Assembly: GCF_003732265.1 (NCBI RefSeq)
Contig: NZ_MOBK01000001.1
Location: forward strand, 62,001-126,000
Reading direction: 5' to 3'
Origin: Pseudomonas brassicacearum
GTDB taxonomy: Bacteria > Pseudomonadota > Gammaproteobacteria > Pseudomonadales > Pseudomonadaceae
DNA: 64,000 nucleotides
Of the stretch, positions 54,235-63,111 are shown one piece after another. The notes under the pieces were generated by a model that did no database searches, was not told the origin of the DNA, and saw only the letters and a program-made list of their open reading frames with translations. Within the stretch, counting starts at the first letter, position 1, and each line of letters opens with the position of its first letter. A program made the position numbers and the translations under genes.

Positions 54235-56510
54235 GCTACAGCATTGCGGTACGGGCGCTGTGTGAGTTCACCGCCAAGGTCGGCGACCTGGACCTGCGTT
54301 TCACCCCGTCACCGACGGCTCTGGAAGGCATCGTCGGACACCGCACGGTCGCGTCCCGGCGCAGCGACGGTTATCAAAGTGAAGTGCCCCTGGAAGGCGA
54401 GTACAAAACCTTGCGGGTCAAGGGCAGGGCGGATGGTTATGACCCAGGGCAAAACTGCCTGGAAGAGGTCAAAACCTATCGCGGCGACCTGAGCAAACAA
54501 CCCCCCAACCACCGACAGTTGCACTGGGCGCAGGCGAAGATCTATGGCTGGCTGATGTGCCGCAAGCTGGACCTGGCGCAGATCAACCTGGCGCTGGTGT
54601 ATTTCGACATCGTCAGCGAAAAGGAAACCTGTCTGGTCGAGGCGTTCAGCGCGGCGCAATTGCAGGAGTTCTTCGAACAACATTGCGCGCTGTTTCTGCA
54701 CTGGGCCGAACAGGAAATGGCCCATCGCGACGCACGCAATCAGGCGGCGCAGCACTTGGCGTTTCCCCATGTGGGCTTTCGTCCGGGGCAGCGTCATCTC
54801 GCCGAATCGGTGTTCAAAGCCGTCAGTACCGGGCGCTGTCTGATGGCGCAGGCACCGACCGGCATTGGTAAAACCGTGGGCACGCTGTTCCCGATGCTCA
54901 AGACTCTGGCACCGCAGAAACTCGACAAGGTGTTCTTTCTCACCGCCAAGACGCCGGGGCGAAAACTCGCGCTGGATGCGGCGCAGGTGATCCTGCAAAG
55001 CACCGGTGCACCGCCGCTTCGGGTGTTGGAGATGATCGCCCGCGACAAAGCCTGCGAGCACCCGGACAAAGCCTGCCACGGTGAATCCTGCCCGTTGGCG
55101 CGGGGGTTCTATGATCGTTTGCCCGCTGCTCGCCAAGCCGCCAGTCAACTGAGCCTGTTGAATCAGGCGGCCTTGCGCGAGGTGGCGCTGGCCCATGAGA
55201 TTTGCCCGTATTACCTGAGCCAGGAAATGGCCCGTTGGGCCGATGTGGTGGTCGCGGACTACAACTATTACTTCGATTTCAGTGCGCTGCTGTTCGGGCT
55301 TGCCCAAGCCAACAATTGGACCGTCGCGGTGCTGGTCGACGAGGCCCACAACCTGGTGGAACGCGGCCGGCAGATGTACAGCGCCAGTCTCGATCAGTCG
55401 ACCCTCAACGGTGTACGCAAAACCGCGCCTGAAGCACTGAAAAAATCGTTGCAGCGGGTCAATCGGGAATGGAATGCCCTGCATAACCAGCAATCCGGTG
55501 TGTATCAGGCATACGACAAGGCACCGGAAAAGCTGCTCCAGGCTTTGTTTTCGTGCAGCGCGAGCATCGGTGACTACCTCAACGATCACCCGCAGGGGCT
55601 GGACAGCACGCTGCAAAATTTCTACTTCGAGATGCTGCAATTCTGTCGGGTGGCCGAACTCTTCGATGAACAGTTCCTGTTCGACATCAGTAAACGCGAC
55701 CTCGACCGTCAGCGCCCGCTGTCGCAGCTGTGCTTGCGTAACGTGGTGCCGGCCGGTTTCATCCGCCCACGCCTGACCGCTGCGCGCAGCACCGTGCTGT
55801 TCTCGGCGACGCTCAGTCCGAAGCATTATTACGCCGACTTGCTGGGCACCCCGGCGAACACGGTATGGATCGACGTAGAATCACCGTTTCATGCCGACCA
55901 GTTGCAGGTGCACATCGTCAGCCAGATTTCGACACGCTTCGTTCACCGGCAGGCGTCGCTTGAGCCGATTGTCGAACTCATCGCCCGGCAGTTCGACCAG
56001 CGCCCCGGCAACTACCTGGCGTTCTTCAGCAGCTTCGATTACTTGCAGCAAGTCTTGCAGTTGCTGGCCGAGCGTCATCCCCACATCACTTTGTGGTCGC
56101 AGTCCCGCGGAATGGGCGAAGCGCAACGCCAGGACTTTCTCGACCAGTTCACCACGCACAGCCAGGGCGTCGGCTTTGCGGTGCTGGGTGGCGCATTTGG
56201 TGAGGGCATCGATTTGCCGGGCGCACGGTTGATCGGTGCGTTCATCGCCACACTGGGTCTGGCGCAACTCAACCCGGTCAACGAACAGATTAAACACCGC
56301 ATGGCCGCCATTTTCGGTGCCGGTTATGACTACACCTACCTGTTTCCCGGTGTGCAGAAAGTGGTGCAGGCGGCTGGACGGGTGATCCGCACCCAGCAGG
56401 ATCAAGGGGTGGTAATGCTCATTGATGACCGGTTTGGCGAGAGCAAGGTTAAACAGCTGTTCCCACGCTGGTGGTCAGTTGAGCCGACGCATTTTCGCGC
56501 TATCGAGTAG
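54231..56510 (+). CDS. XPD/DinG-type Fe-S helicase with N-terminal PD-(D/E)XK nuclease domain
   Basis: A 759-residue superfamily 2 helicase. Residues 1-165 carry a PD-(D/E)XK-like core: Asp68, then Glu79 and Lys81 in EEVKTY, followed by a helix with HRQLHWAQAKIY, as in Cas4/RecB-like nucleases. The helicase has Walker A APTGIGKT (about 208-215), four Cys that fit a 4Fe-4S cluster (275, 282, 287, 325), DEAH box LVDEAHNL, and C-terminal motifs GAFGEGIDLPG and QAAGRVIRTQQD. The start TTG at 54231 is chosen: GGAG lies 8 bases upstream and the codon overlaps the FAN1 stop (TTGA); an ATG at 54213 has no ribosome site. Fe-S helicases of this group unwind 5' to 3'. Confidence 0.87.
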   Translation: MSYSIAVRALCEFTAKVGDLDLRFTPSPTALEGIVGHRTVASRRSDGYQSEVPLEGEYKTLRVKGRADGYDPGQNCLEEVKTYRGDLSKQPPNHRQLHWAQAKIYGWLMCRKLDLAQINLALVYFDIVSEKETCLVEAFSAAQLQEFFEQHCALFLHWAEQEMAHRDARNQAAQHLAFPHVGFRPGQRHLAESVFKAVSTGRCLMAQAPTGIGKTVGTLFPMLKTLAPQKLDKVFFLTAKTPGRKLALDAAQVILQSTGAPPLRVLEMIARDKACEHPDKACHGESCPLARGFYDRLPAARQAASQLSLLNQAALREVALAHEICPYYLSQEMARWADVVVADYNYYFDFSALLFGLAQANNWTVAVLVDEAHNLVERGRQMYSASLDQSTLNGVRKTAPEALKKSLQRVNREWNALHNQQSGVYQAYDKAPEKLLQALFSCSASIGDYLNDHPQGLDSTLQNFYFEMLQFCRVAELFDEQFLFDISKRDLDRQRPLSQLCLRNVVPAGFIRPRLTAARSTVLFSATLSPKHYYADLLGTPANTVWIDVESPFHADQLQVHIVSQISTRFVHRQASLEPIVELIARQFDQRPGNYLAFFSSFDYLQQVLQLLAERHPHITLWSQSRGMGEAQRQDFLDQFTTHSQGVGFAVLGGAFGEGIDLPGARLIGAFIATLGLAQLNPVNEQIKHRMAAIFGAGYDYTYLFPGVQKVVQAAGRVIRTQQDQGVVMLIDDRFGESKVKQLFPRWWSVEPTHFRAIE

Positions 56511-56638
56511 GAACATTCCTTTTGAAAAACAGCGACATATCTTGAAAGACACGCCGATTTGAACAAACACCGAATCAGCGCTTTATTCAAAGGGCAGGCA
56601 ATCACTTCCAAGCGAATCTTTGATAAGGAAATCAAGGT

Positions 56639-57538
56639 ATGTCAGTAACGCCGCAATACACTTACACCCCGGAGCAGGTCACTGCCGCCTTCAATGAAAT
56701 CAAAGCGACGTTGTTCCGCGGCATCACCGCCCAGGCAACTCCCAAAGTCCTGATCGTTGCCGGGCTGCAAGGCTCAGGAAAAACCTATCTGCTGGAAAAA
56801 ACCCTCCTGCCTTCCAAGCGCTATGAACAATATGTTCGCCTTTACTTGCCCGAGTACCGACAAAAACACCCTCAATACGCCGAGATGATCAAGCGTGGCG
56901 TCCTGCATGCGTATAAGCACACGGAAGCCTTTGTCCGGGAAGTCTGCACCAAGATCTTTACCGAAGCCTTCACCCTCAAATACAACATCATCATGGAATG
57001 TGCATTCGACAGCCTCGATTTCGCTGGCTTTCCACCCTTGGCCACCGCCGCCTGTTATCAGTTCGAGACACATATCGTTGGATGCAATCAGGCGTTCGCT
57101 CACGTGTCGAGCATCAAAAGAGCCTTGAGCAGCCTGGAAAAAAAGGAACTGGAAAGGTTCGTCACGCTCGCGTCGCTCGACGCCAGCATGAGTAATGCAC
57201 AGGCGATCATCCTGGCTGTTGAAACCGCTTCCAAAGCGGTCAGCGGCTCACAGATCACGGTGTATGAACGCGGCCTCGGCGGGTTGAAAGAGCGGGTGTC
57301 GCGCTTCCAGAAGACTTATACCAAAGACGCGACCGAAGTCACCCTTCCAACGGCACCGACCGCGTGCAACACCTATGCAGACATCATCAATAACGACGTC
57401 TACACCAAGAGGGAGCGTGACGAGATGCTGAAGGAATGCCACCTGGCATTACTCAAAACCCAGGCACACGCCACACTGGTGCCTGATTTCGTTTACAACA
57501 ACCTGCATGCCTACATCGTCAAATACGTGCACCGATAA
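56639..57538 (+). CDS. Zeta-toxin-like P-loop ATPase
   Basis: A 299-residue protein with the fold signature of zeta toxins, kinases that phosphorylate UDP-N-acetyl sugars and block wall synthesis. Seen: Walker A AGLQGSGKT (41-49), then LPEYRQKHPQY, which aligns with the zeta sugar-binding DxxRxxHP block although the Asp is replaced, and the strand IIMECAFDSL, like zeta IIEGT. No epsilon-like antitoxin gene precedes it; the 128-base AT-rich upstream gap holds no open frame. Base composition is lower in GC than the neighbours and it may be acquired. Its stop region overlaps the stop of the convergent gene by 20 bases. It could be a chromosomal kinase that is no longer toxic. Confidence 0.7.
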   Translation: MSVTPQYTYTPEQVTAAFNEIKATLFRGITAQATPKVLIVAGLQGSGKTYLLEKTLLPSKRYEQYVRLYLPEYRQKHPQYAEMIKRGVLHAYKHTEAFVREVCTKIFTEAFTLKYNIIMECAFDSLDFAGFPPLATAACYQFETHIVGCNQAFAHVSSIKRALSSLEKKELERFVTLASLDASMSNAQAIILAVETASKAVSGSQITVYERGLGGLKERVSRFQKTYTKDATEVTLPTAPTACNTYADIINNDVYTKRERDEMLKECHLALLKTQAHATLVPDFVYNNLHAYIVKYVHR

Positions 57539-58271
57539 GTCGTACCCATTCGGCGGCAAAGCGATGACAGTCTCCCGGCCAGCGAGCGGTCAATAACTGG
57601 CCATCGCTGACGACAAAACCTCGTTGTGGCTGGTCCACCGAATCACGTACGGCGAGAAAGGGGCCCCGCAGGAAATCTGCGGGGCTGGACAAGGCCGCGG
57701 TGACTTCCGCCTCGACCGTCTGCGGGTAGGTTCGGTAATAACGTCCAAGCCAGGGTGCGGTCATTGCCCAGGCAGGCAGTTCCATGGTGTTGGCCACCAG
57801 CGCGGTGACCTTGCGACCCCGCAATACGGAAAACCCGGTATCGGGATTGAGGGTGCGGGCCAGCAATAAAACACCGTGGCACACCGCAGCCACCGGTTTG
57901 TCTGCGTTAAAAAAGTACAGGGCGATCCGCTGTGCCTGGGCAGATTCCAGCAAGGTGCGCATGCCCTTGGCATGGCCGCCTGGAATCAACAATCCATCGA
58001 ACTCGGACGGGTCGACAGCGTCATAGGACAGCGGTTTACGAAATGAGGCGTCTTCGGTCATTTGCCTGTAGCTGGCAAGGTCGGGCTTGCGAGTCATCAG
58101 CAACGGGTTGAGCGGACCAAAGCCAATGTCCACCAGACGCGAATCGGCGTAGGCAGGCAAACCCTGTGGTGTGGCAAAACACACTTTGATCCCGGCGCTG
58201 CGCAGCGCTTGCCAGGGCACGCTGCTCTCGGTCGGGTCGTAGTCGCAGGTCGGCAATAACATCAGGATCAT
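57519..58271 (-). CDS. PfpI/DJ-1 family protein (Hsp31-like)
   Basis: A 250-residue protein of the class I glutamine-amidotransferase-like fold. The nucleophile elbow is AAVCHGVLL (Cys131-His132), and FDGLLIPGGHAKGM precedes it, with an acidic residue expected in the triad at the N-terminal strand. Members act as glyoxalase III, deglycase or chaperone; the extra insertions and length suit the Hsp31 branch, but this is not certain. The open frame runs on upstream through the kinase gene, yet the ATG at 58271, with AAGG about 8 bases before it, gives the normal domain start. Convergent overlap of 20 bases with the zeta-like gene. Confidence 0.85.
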   Translation of the reverse strand: MILMLLPTCDYDPTESSVPWQALRSAGIKVCFATPQGLPAYADSRLVDIGFGPLNPLLMTRKPDLASYRQMTEDASFRKPLSYDAVDPSEFDGLLIPGGHAKGMRTLLESAQAQRIALYFFNADKPVAAVCHGVLLLARTLNPDTGFSVLRGRKVTALVANTMELPAWAMTAPWLGRYYRTYPQTVEAEVTAALSSPADFLRGPFLAVRDSVDQPQRGFVVSDGQLLTARWPGDCHRFAAEWVRLIGARI

Positions 58272-58418
58272 GGGCGCGCCTTTTATCGGCCGGAAACGGC
58301 AGTGGGCGTCGAGCATAGGTGGTCTGCTGCCTGGACTCCACTGAACAAACGAGTTGCAGCTTTCCAAACCCACGGTTTGCCGCATACTCCATAAAAATGA
58401 TAGTCGCGGGTGTGATTG

Positions 58419-60341
58419 ATGAGTGATGTGCCGTCCAAAACCAATTCCATCGAGGAGATGCGCTTTCGCCTGCTGATTGATGCTGTGGTGGACTACGCGA
58501 TCTACATGATCGATCCCGACGGCATCATCACCAGCTGGAACTCCGGCGCCCGGCGTTTCAAAGGCTACGAGGAGGCGGAGATTCTCGGCCAGCACTTCTC
58601 GCGGTTCTATACCGATGAAGATCGACGTGCCGGTTTGCCCCAGCGCGCACTGGACACGGCCATTAATGAAGGCCGTTTTGAAGGTGAAGGCTGGCGGGTG
58701 CGCAAGGACGGTACGCATTTCTGGTCGCACGTGGTGATCGACCCGATTCTTGACCCGACCGGCAAGCTGCTGGGGTTCGCCAAGATCACTCGGGATCTCA
58801 CCGACCGTAAAATGGCCGAGGAAACCCTCAAGCAAAGCGAGCAACAGTTCCGTTTGCTGGTGCAAAGCGTCACGGACTACGCCATCTACATGCTGAACCC
58901 GGATGGACGCCTGACCAACTGGAATCAGGGTGCCCAGCGCATCAAGGGTTACCGGCCCGAAGAAGTCATCGGCAAACACTTCTCGATTTTCTATACCGCT
59001 GAAGACCGCGAAGCCGGTGAACCGCAACGGGCATTGGAAACGGCCACACGAGAAGGACGATTCGAAAACAAAGCCTGGCGCGTGCGCAAGGACGGTACAC
59101 GGTTTTACGCTCACGTCGTGGTGGACCCAATCTGGGGCGAGACCGGCACGCTGTTGGGGTTTGCCAAGATTACCCGCGATATCACTGAGGCGACCCTGGC
59201 CCAGCAGGACCTTGAGCGAACCCGCGAGGCGTTGTTCCAGGCGCAGAAAATGCAGGCTATCGGCCAACTCAGCGGCGGGATCGCCCACGATTTCAACAAT
59301 CTCTTGACGGTGATCCTGGGCAACCTCGAAATCGTGCGCAAACGCGTTGCGGATGATCCGAAAGTCATGCGCCTGATCGACAACGCTACCCAGGGAGCTT
59401 TGCGCGGTGTTTCCCTGACCCAACGCATGCTGGCGTTTGCCAGACGTCAGGAACTCAAGTACGAATCCGTTGACATCCCCGGGTTGATTGAGGGAATCAG
59501 CGGCCTGTTGCGCAGTTCCCTTGGGCCAGCGGTACAACTCGAGACCCGCTTTTCGCCAGGACTGGTCCCGGTCATGGCGGACAATAACCAGCTCGAACTG
59601 GCCGTGCTCAACCTTGCCACCAACGCTCGCGATGCCATGCCCCATGGCGGCAAAATCGTGATCAGTGCCCAGACGGAAGAGGTGCACGATCATTCGGCAT
59701 TATCTTTGGCACCGGGCCAATATGTTTGCATGAGCATCGCCGATACGGGCGAGGGCATGGATGCAGGCACCCTGGCATCAGCGATGGATCCGTTCTTTAC
59801 CACCAAAGGCATCGGCAAAGGCACTGGCCTGGGTTTGTCGATGGTTCATGGCTTTATCGAACAACTGGGCGGGCGATTCGTCCTCAAGAGCAAGGCGGGC
59901 AGTGGCACCCGGGCCGAACTGTGGATTCCCGCCGCCACGACGGCTTCAGTCGACACCAAGGTTGCCGACGACGAGGCAGTGACTCCCGAATACAGGCTGT
60001 GCGTCCTGGTCGTGGACGATGACAGCCTGGTGCTGACCAGCACCGGCCTGTTACTTGAAGACCTCGGCCATCGGGTGATCAGTTCGACTTCCGGTGCGCA
60101 GGCGCTTGAGCTGTTTGGGAGTACGCCGGACATTGATCTGGTCATCACCGACATGGCCATGCCGCAGATGAATGGCGCACAACTGGCACACGCCATCCGG
60201 ACCATGAGACCGCAGGTGCCGATCGTCCTGGCAACCGGTTATGCCGAGCGCCTGGAAGGCTTTGCGCTCGAACTGCCGCGGTTGTCCAAACCGTTTACTC
60301 AGCTCAACCTGGTTGAAATTATTGCCCAAGCCATGAAATGA
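58419..60341 (+). CDS. PAS-PAS hybrid histidine kinase
   Basis: A 640-residue soluble kinase. Two PAS domains in tandem (about 12-135 and 140-262) are near copies of each other (DYAIYMIDPDG and DYAIYMLNPDG; LGFAKITRDLTD and LGFAKITRDITE). Then HisKA with His290 ([11 protein letters not shown]), HATPase ([35 protein letters not shown]) and a C-terminal receiver with Asp578 (ITDMAMPQMNG). The flavin-binding LOV motif is absent, so the signal may be redox or ligand. It is 147 bases from the divergent PfpI gene. The kinase core is the same subtype as the KaiC-linked kinase at 9755. ATG at 58419 is chosen over the adjacent TTG. Confidence 0.87.
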   Translation: MSDVPSKTNSIEEMRFRLLIDAVVDYAIYMIDPDGIITSWNSGARRFKGYEEAEILGQHFSRFYTDEDRRAGLPQRALDTAINEGRFEGEGWRVRKDGTHFWSHVVIDPILDPTGKLLGFAKITRDLTDRKMAEETLKQSEQQFRLLVQSVTDYAIYMLNPDGRLTNWNQGAQRIKGYRPEEVIGKHFSIFYTAEDREAGEPQRALETATREGRFENKAWRVRKDGTRFYAHVVVDPIWGETGTLLGFAKITRDITEATLAQQDLERTREALFQAQKMQAIGQLSGGIAHDFNNLLTVILGNLEIVRKRVADDPKVMRLIDNATQGALRGVSLTQRMLAFARRQELKYESVDIPGLIEGISGLLRSSLGPAVQLETRFSPGLVPVMADNNQLELAVLNLATNARDAMPHGGKIVISAQTEEVHDHSALSLAPGQYVCMSIADTGEGMDAGTLASAMDPFFTTKGIGKGTGLGLSMVHGFIEQLGGRFVLKSKAGSGTRAELWIPAATTASVDTKVADDEAVTPEYRLCVLVVDDDSLVLTSTGLLLEDLGHRVISSTSGAQALELFGSTPDIDLVITDMAMPQMNGAQLAHAIRTMRPQVPIVLATGYAERLEGFALELPRLSKPFTQLNLVEIIAQAMK

Positions 60342-60353
60342 CAAGGGCTAACG

Positions 60354-60458
60354 TGTGGCGAGGGAGCTTGCTCCCGCTGGACTGCGCAGCAGTCCCCTTC
60401 TTATTGGGGTGGAAAGGGGCCGCTTCGCGACCCAGCGGGAGCAAGCTCCCTCGCCACA
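60354..60458. repeat. REPIN, family B (perfect 27-bp inverted pair)
   Basis: The arms at 60354-60380 and 60432-60458 are exact reverse complements (the + arm begins TGTGGCGAGGGAGCTTGCTC). The 51-base centre contains a further small hairpin (CTGCGCAG) and an imperfect inverted pair (GTCCCC and GGGGC). It fills the gap between the hybrid kinase and the convergent hemerythrin gene. Confidence 0.85.
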
Positions 60459-60485
60459 GATACAGCGTCGAGTTTAAGTGATTGT

Positions 60486-60962
60486 TCAAGCAGCGAGATT
60501 GCCGTCACTCAATTCTTTTTTGTACTGAGCTTTGAGCATTTCCATCTGCGCGCCCAATTCTTCCAGCGTCGCTTTACCCAGCAGTTTTTTCGCCTGCGGG
60601 AACATTTCGGTTTCTTCCTCTTCGATATGGTGCTCCAGCAGCTCCTTGACCACTTTGACTCGGCCGGCAAACTCCGGGGTGGAAGGGTCGGTGACCTTCA
60701 AGTCCGGCAGTACCAGTGAGTCCACGGTGCGATGCTCTTCCTTGGCTTCGTAATACATCACGTCCTGCTCCTTGCCACCGGCCTTTTTATAAGCCGGGTA
60801 CAGGACTTCTTCCTCAAGTCGCGTATGAATGCTGATTTCCATTTCCAGCTTGGCCAGCAACTCTGTACGTTTTTTAATGCCGCGTTCAGTGGATTCGCTC
60901 AATTGGCTCAGGATGCCTTTTACACGTTCATGGTCAGCTTTCAACAGATCGATGGCGTTCAT
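60486..60962 (-). CDS. Hemerythrin HHE-domain protein
   Basis: A 158-residue four-helix-bundle protein that would hold a non-haem di-iron centre. Ligand motifs: LKADHERV, SIHTRLEEEVLYPA, EEHRTVDSLV and LLEHHIEEEETEMFP, spaced as in HHE proteins. Such proteins bind oxygen or nitric oxide, or support iron-sulfur repair. The ATG at 60962 is chosen over one five codons upstream because the helix then starts normally, with GAGAG nine bases before. Single-gene unit convergent with the hybrid kinase across a REPIN. Confidence 0.9.
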   Translation of the reverse strand: MNAIDLLKADHERVKGILSQLSESTERGIKKRTELLAKLEMEISIHTRLEEEVLYPAYKKAGGKEQDVMYYEAKEEHRTVDSLVLPDLKVTDPSTPEFAGRVKVVKELLEHHIEEEETEMFPQAKKLLGKATLEELGAQMEMLKAQYKKELSDGNLAA

Positions 60963-61200
60963 GGTCAAGTCTCTCAAGTCGTCACGGGGATGAGCGCAAA
61001 CGGTCTCATGGCCGAAAGTCGCTTGAGGGTATAGAGCAGGAGTCGTGCCGACTTTCGAATCGAATCAACCTTGATATAAATCAATCAGTTAATCCAACCA
61101 GTGGGCAACTTCACCCGTGCAGGCTGCATGAGTCCGGCATTTGCCTCATGCAGTTCGCATTGCCAGGCGAACAACCCATCAAAGGCACCCTTTCGCAGAC

Positions 61201-61227
61201 AAAAAAAAGCCCGGCAATTGCCGGGCT
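61201..61227 (-). terminator. Terminator of the small unknown gene
   Basis: A perfect 20-base palindrome (AGCCCGGCAATTGCCGGGCT, 61208-61227) followed on the minus strand by eight T. Stop of the gene lies 10 bases upstream. Confidence 0.87.
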
Positions 61228-61236
61228 TCTTTACGC

Positions 61237-61533
61237 TCAAGCTCGATGTTCAAGCTGCTGGCGCAGATGATGAGAGTTACTGACCGACAGTGGAATCGGC
61301 GGGAAATCCTCGTTGAGCAAGCGCAGATGCTCAATCGCTTCCTGAAACTTCAGATCAGCTTTGCGGCGCAATGCGCGATAGCGATCAAACAGCTCCACAT
61401 CCAGATCGCCGCCATCGAGCATTTCGAACGCACATCGGCTCAGGTCTTGAGCCTCTTCGAACATCTGACGGTTACGCTCCAGAGCAAATGCCCGGCAGGC
61501 TTTGATTTCATCAGGGGAGGAACATTCGATCAT
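61237..61533 (-). CDS. Uncharacterised 98-residue helical protein
   Basis: I do not recognise this small protein. It is soluble, charged and almost wholly helical, with two Cys (SSPDEIKAC and LSRCAFEML) and a C-terminal EAIEHLRLLNEDFPPIPL. Support for its being real: AAGG about 8 bases before the ATG at 61533, a clear terminator right after the stop, and normal codon choice. A GTG three codons upstream is possible. It is a single-gene unit between the hemerythrin and antiporter genes on the same strand. Confidence 0.65.
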   Translation of the reverse strand: MIECSSPDEIKACRAFALERNRQMFEEAQDLSRCAFEMLDGGDLDVELFDRYRALRRKADLKFQEAIEHLRLLNEDFPPIPLSVSNSHHLRQQLEHRA

Positions 61534-61722
61534 GACCGGCACCTTTTTCTTTTCCAGGGTTCCTTTGAATAGGCGTCGTTGCCACAGTGGAACCGAACCT
61601 GTCGGATCCCGCGCGACACAAACACAGCGGGACTAAAGGTGTGACCGCCGAGAGAAAAAGGGATTTCAATTTTTTGCAGGCGAAAATTCGATTAATCCAC
61701 TGAATGAAATACAGAGAAAAAA

Positions 61723-63066
61723 TCAAATAACCTGTTTTTTCAGCCGTTCGTAACGGGCGAGGGTCGGCTGGGTCGTGATCCCGTGAATCAGGATACTCAA
61801 GGCAACCACCGACAAGGTCAGGTCGGTACACAGCGACGCGACCGACTGCCCGAGCCCGTGGTTCAACGCATAAAACAGGTAATAAAGGCTGCCGATGCCG
61901 CGAATACCGAACCAGCCAATCAATGCGCGCTGACGCCAGTCAAGCAAACGGCCCCACGGCATGGCGGCCACACTCAACGGCCGGATCAAGCAGAACAGCA
62001 CGCCGCCGATGGGAATGGCGCGCCAATCCCAATGGGCAATCAGCACCACCCCCAGCAGCGTGACCAGAAACACTTCCATGGCCCGCTCCACGAGGCCACC
62101 GAAGGCGAGCATGTCACTCATCATGATGCCCGCCGCCACCTGGCCATCCTCAAGATGGTCGGTGTTGCCACGCATCGCGTGTTGCGGTTCGACATTCTGG
62201 TGACCCACCACGGGCTGGACCAGGTGTTCGGCAGGCTCTTGCGATTCGCCCGTGGTGCTGACTTCGGCCTGACGCAAGCCAAGGCCGGCGGCGAACACCG
62301 AGAGAAATCCATAGGCATGAATAGCTTCGGCCCCGACATAGGCCAGGGCGATCAAGGCGAGGGCGAGGTAATCATTCGGGGACAGCGTGCTGTCATCATT
62401 CTGGATACGCAGCGTAAGCGTCACGCGCCCGATGCCGCGTCCCATCCAGTAACCCATGAGCAAACCGGCGGGAACGGCCCAGAGCAGGCTTTTCAGCGCC
62501 CAGTGGCCCAGCCAGCCGGGATCGCCGTCGTGTTGCAACAACAGCAATCCAAGAATCACGAACGGAAAAGCAATACCGTCGTTGAGCCCGGCCTCGCCCG
62601 ACAGACCGAAGCGCACTTGGTCGTCATCCCGCGCGTCGTTGACCTGTACGAGGGCAGCCAGCACTGGGTCGGTCGGTGCCAGAATCGAGCCGATCAGAAC
62701 CGAGGCACCCCACGACACGCCGAAGCCATAGTGCAACAGCAAACACACGCCGCCAATGGTCAAGACCATGACCGGCCCGGCCAGCCCGAAAGCGATTCGC
62801 CAGGTCTTGTCCTTGAGCGGCAGGCGCAATTTCAGACCGCAGACAAACAACGAAAAGAGCACCGCGACTTCCGTCAGGTGCTCCATCCAGTCAGCGGCGT
62901 CATTGGTGTTGAGCTTCAACAAACCCAGGGCGCCCGGCCCGATGACCGCGCCCAGTACCAGGCAAACCGCCGATGTGGTCACCGGCATCCAGCGCAGATA
63001 CGACGACGTCAACGCCAGTGTCAACAGCACGGCACCCAGCACCGCCACCCATAGAATGAAGCTCAT
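61723..63066 (-). CDS. CPA-family cation/proton antiporter
   Basis: A 447-residue inner-membrane protein with about 12 helices. It carries the monovalent cation antiporter signature: SVLIGSILAPTDPVLAALVQVND and GLSGEAGLNDGIAFPFVILG, with the Asp-rich ion site (the ND and the TDP motif) typical of CPA1/NhaP-type exchangers. A cytoplasmic-looking insertion (about 275-315, with many Gln, Glu and His) interrupts the helices before LAFGGLVERAMEVFLVTLLG. It exchanges Na+ or K+ for protons to keep pH and ion balance. The Yip1 gene lies 45 bases upstream on the same strand, so they probably form one transcript. Confidence 0.88.
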   Translation of the reverse strand: MSFILWVAVLGAVLLTLALTSSYLRWMPVTTSAVCLVLGAVIGPGALGLLKLNTNDAADWMEHLTEVAVLFSLFVCGLKLRLPLKDKTWRIAFGLAGPVMVLTIGGVCLLLHYGFGVSWGASVLIGSILAPTDPVLAALVQVNDARDDDQVRFGLSGEAGLNDGIAFPFVILGLLLLQHDGDPGWLGHWALKSLLWAVPAGLLMGYWMGRGIGRVTLTLRIQNDDSTLSPNDYLALALIALAYVGAEAIHAYGFLSVFAAGLGLRQAEVSTTGESQEPAEHLVQPVVGHQNVEPQHAMRGNTDHLEDGQVAAGIMMSDMLAFGGLVERAMEVFLVTLLGVVLIAHWDWRAIPIGGVLFCLIRPLSVAAMPWGRLLDWRQRALIGWFGIRGIGSLYYLFYALNHGLGQSVASLCTDLTLSVVALSILIHGITTQPTLARYERLKKQVI

Positions 63067-63111
63067 GTCTTAACTCGCCGGGCAGGTGGTGCGGTGCAGG
63101 AATTGATGCGA

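Noticed and set aside
58419..59200. LOV photoreceptor in the PAS-PAS kinase
   Set aside because: The conserved Cys-containing GRNCRFLQ-type motif is absent from both PAS domains.
57519..59693. Single 724-codon minus-strand gene with a PfpI domain at its end
   Set aside because: The first two thirds are antisense to the PAS-PAS kinase. Only the part from 58271 has family motifs and a ribosome site.
61783..63054. 423-codon + strand frame
   Set aside because: It mirrors the antiporter gene and is very rich in Gln, His and Arg, as expected for antisense of membrane helices.
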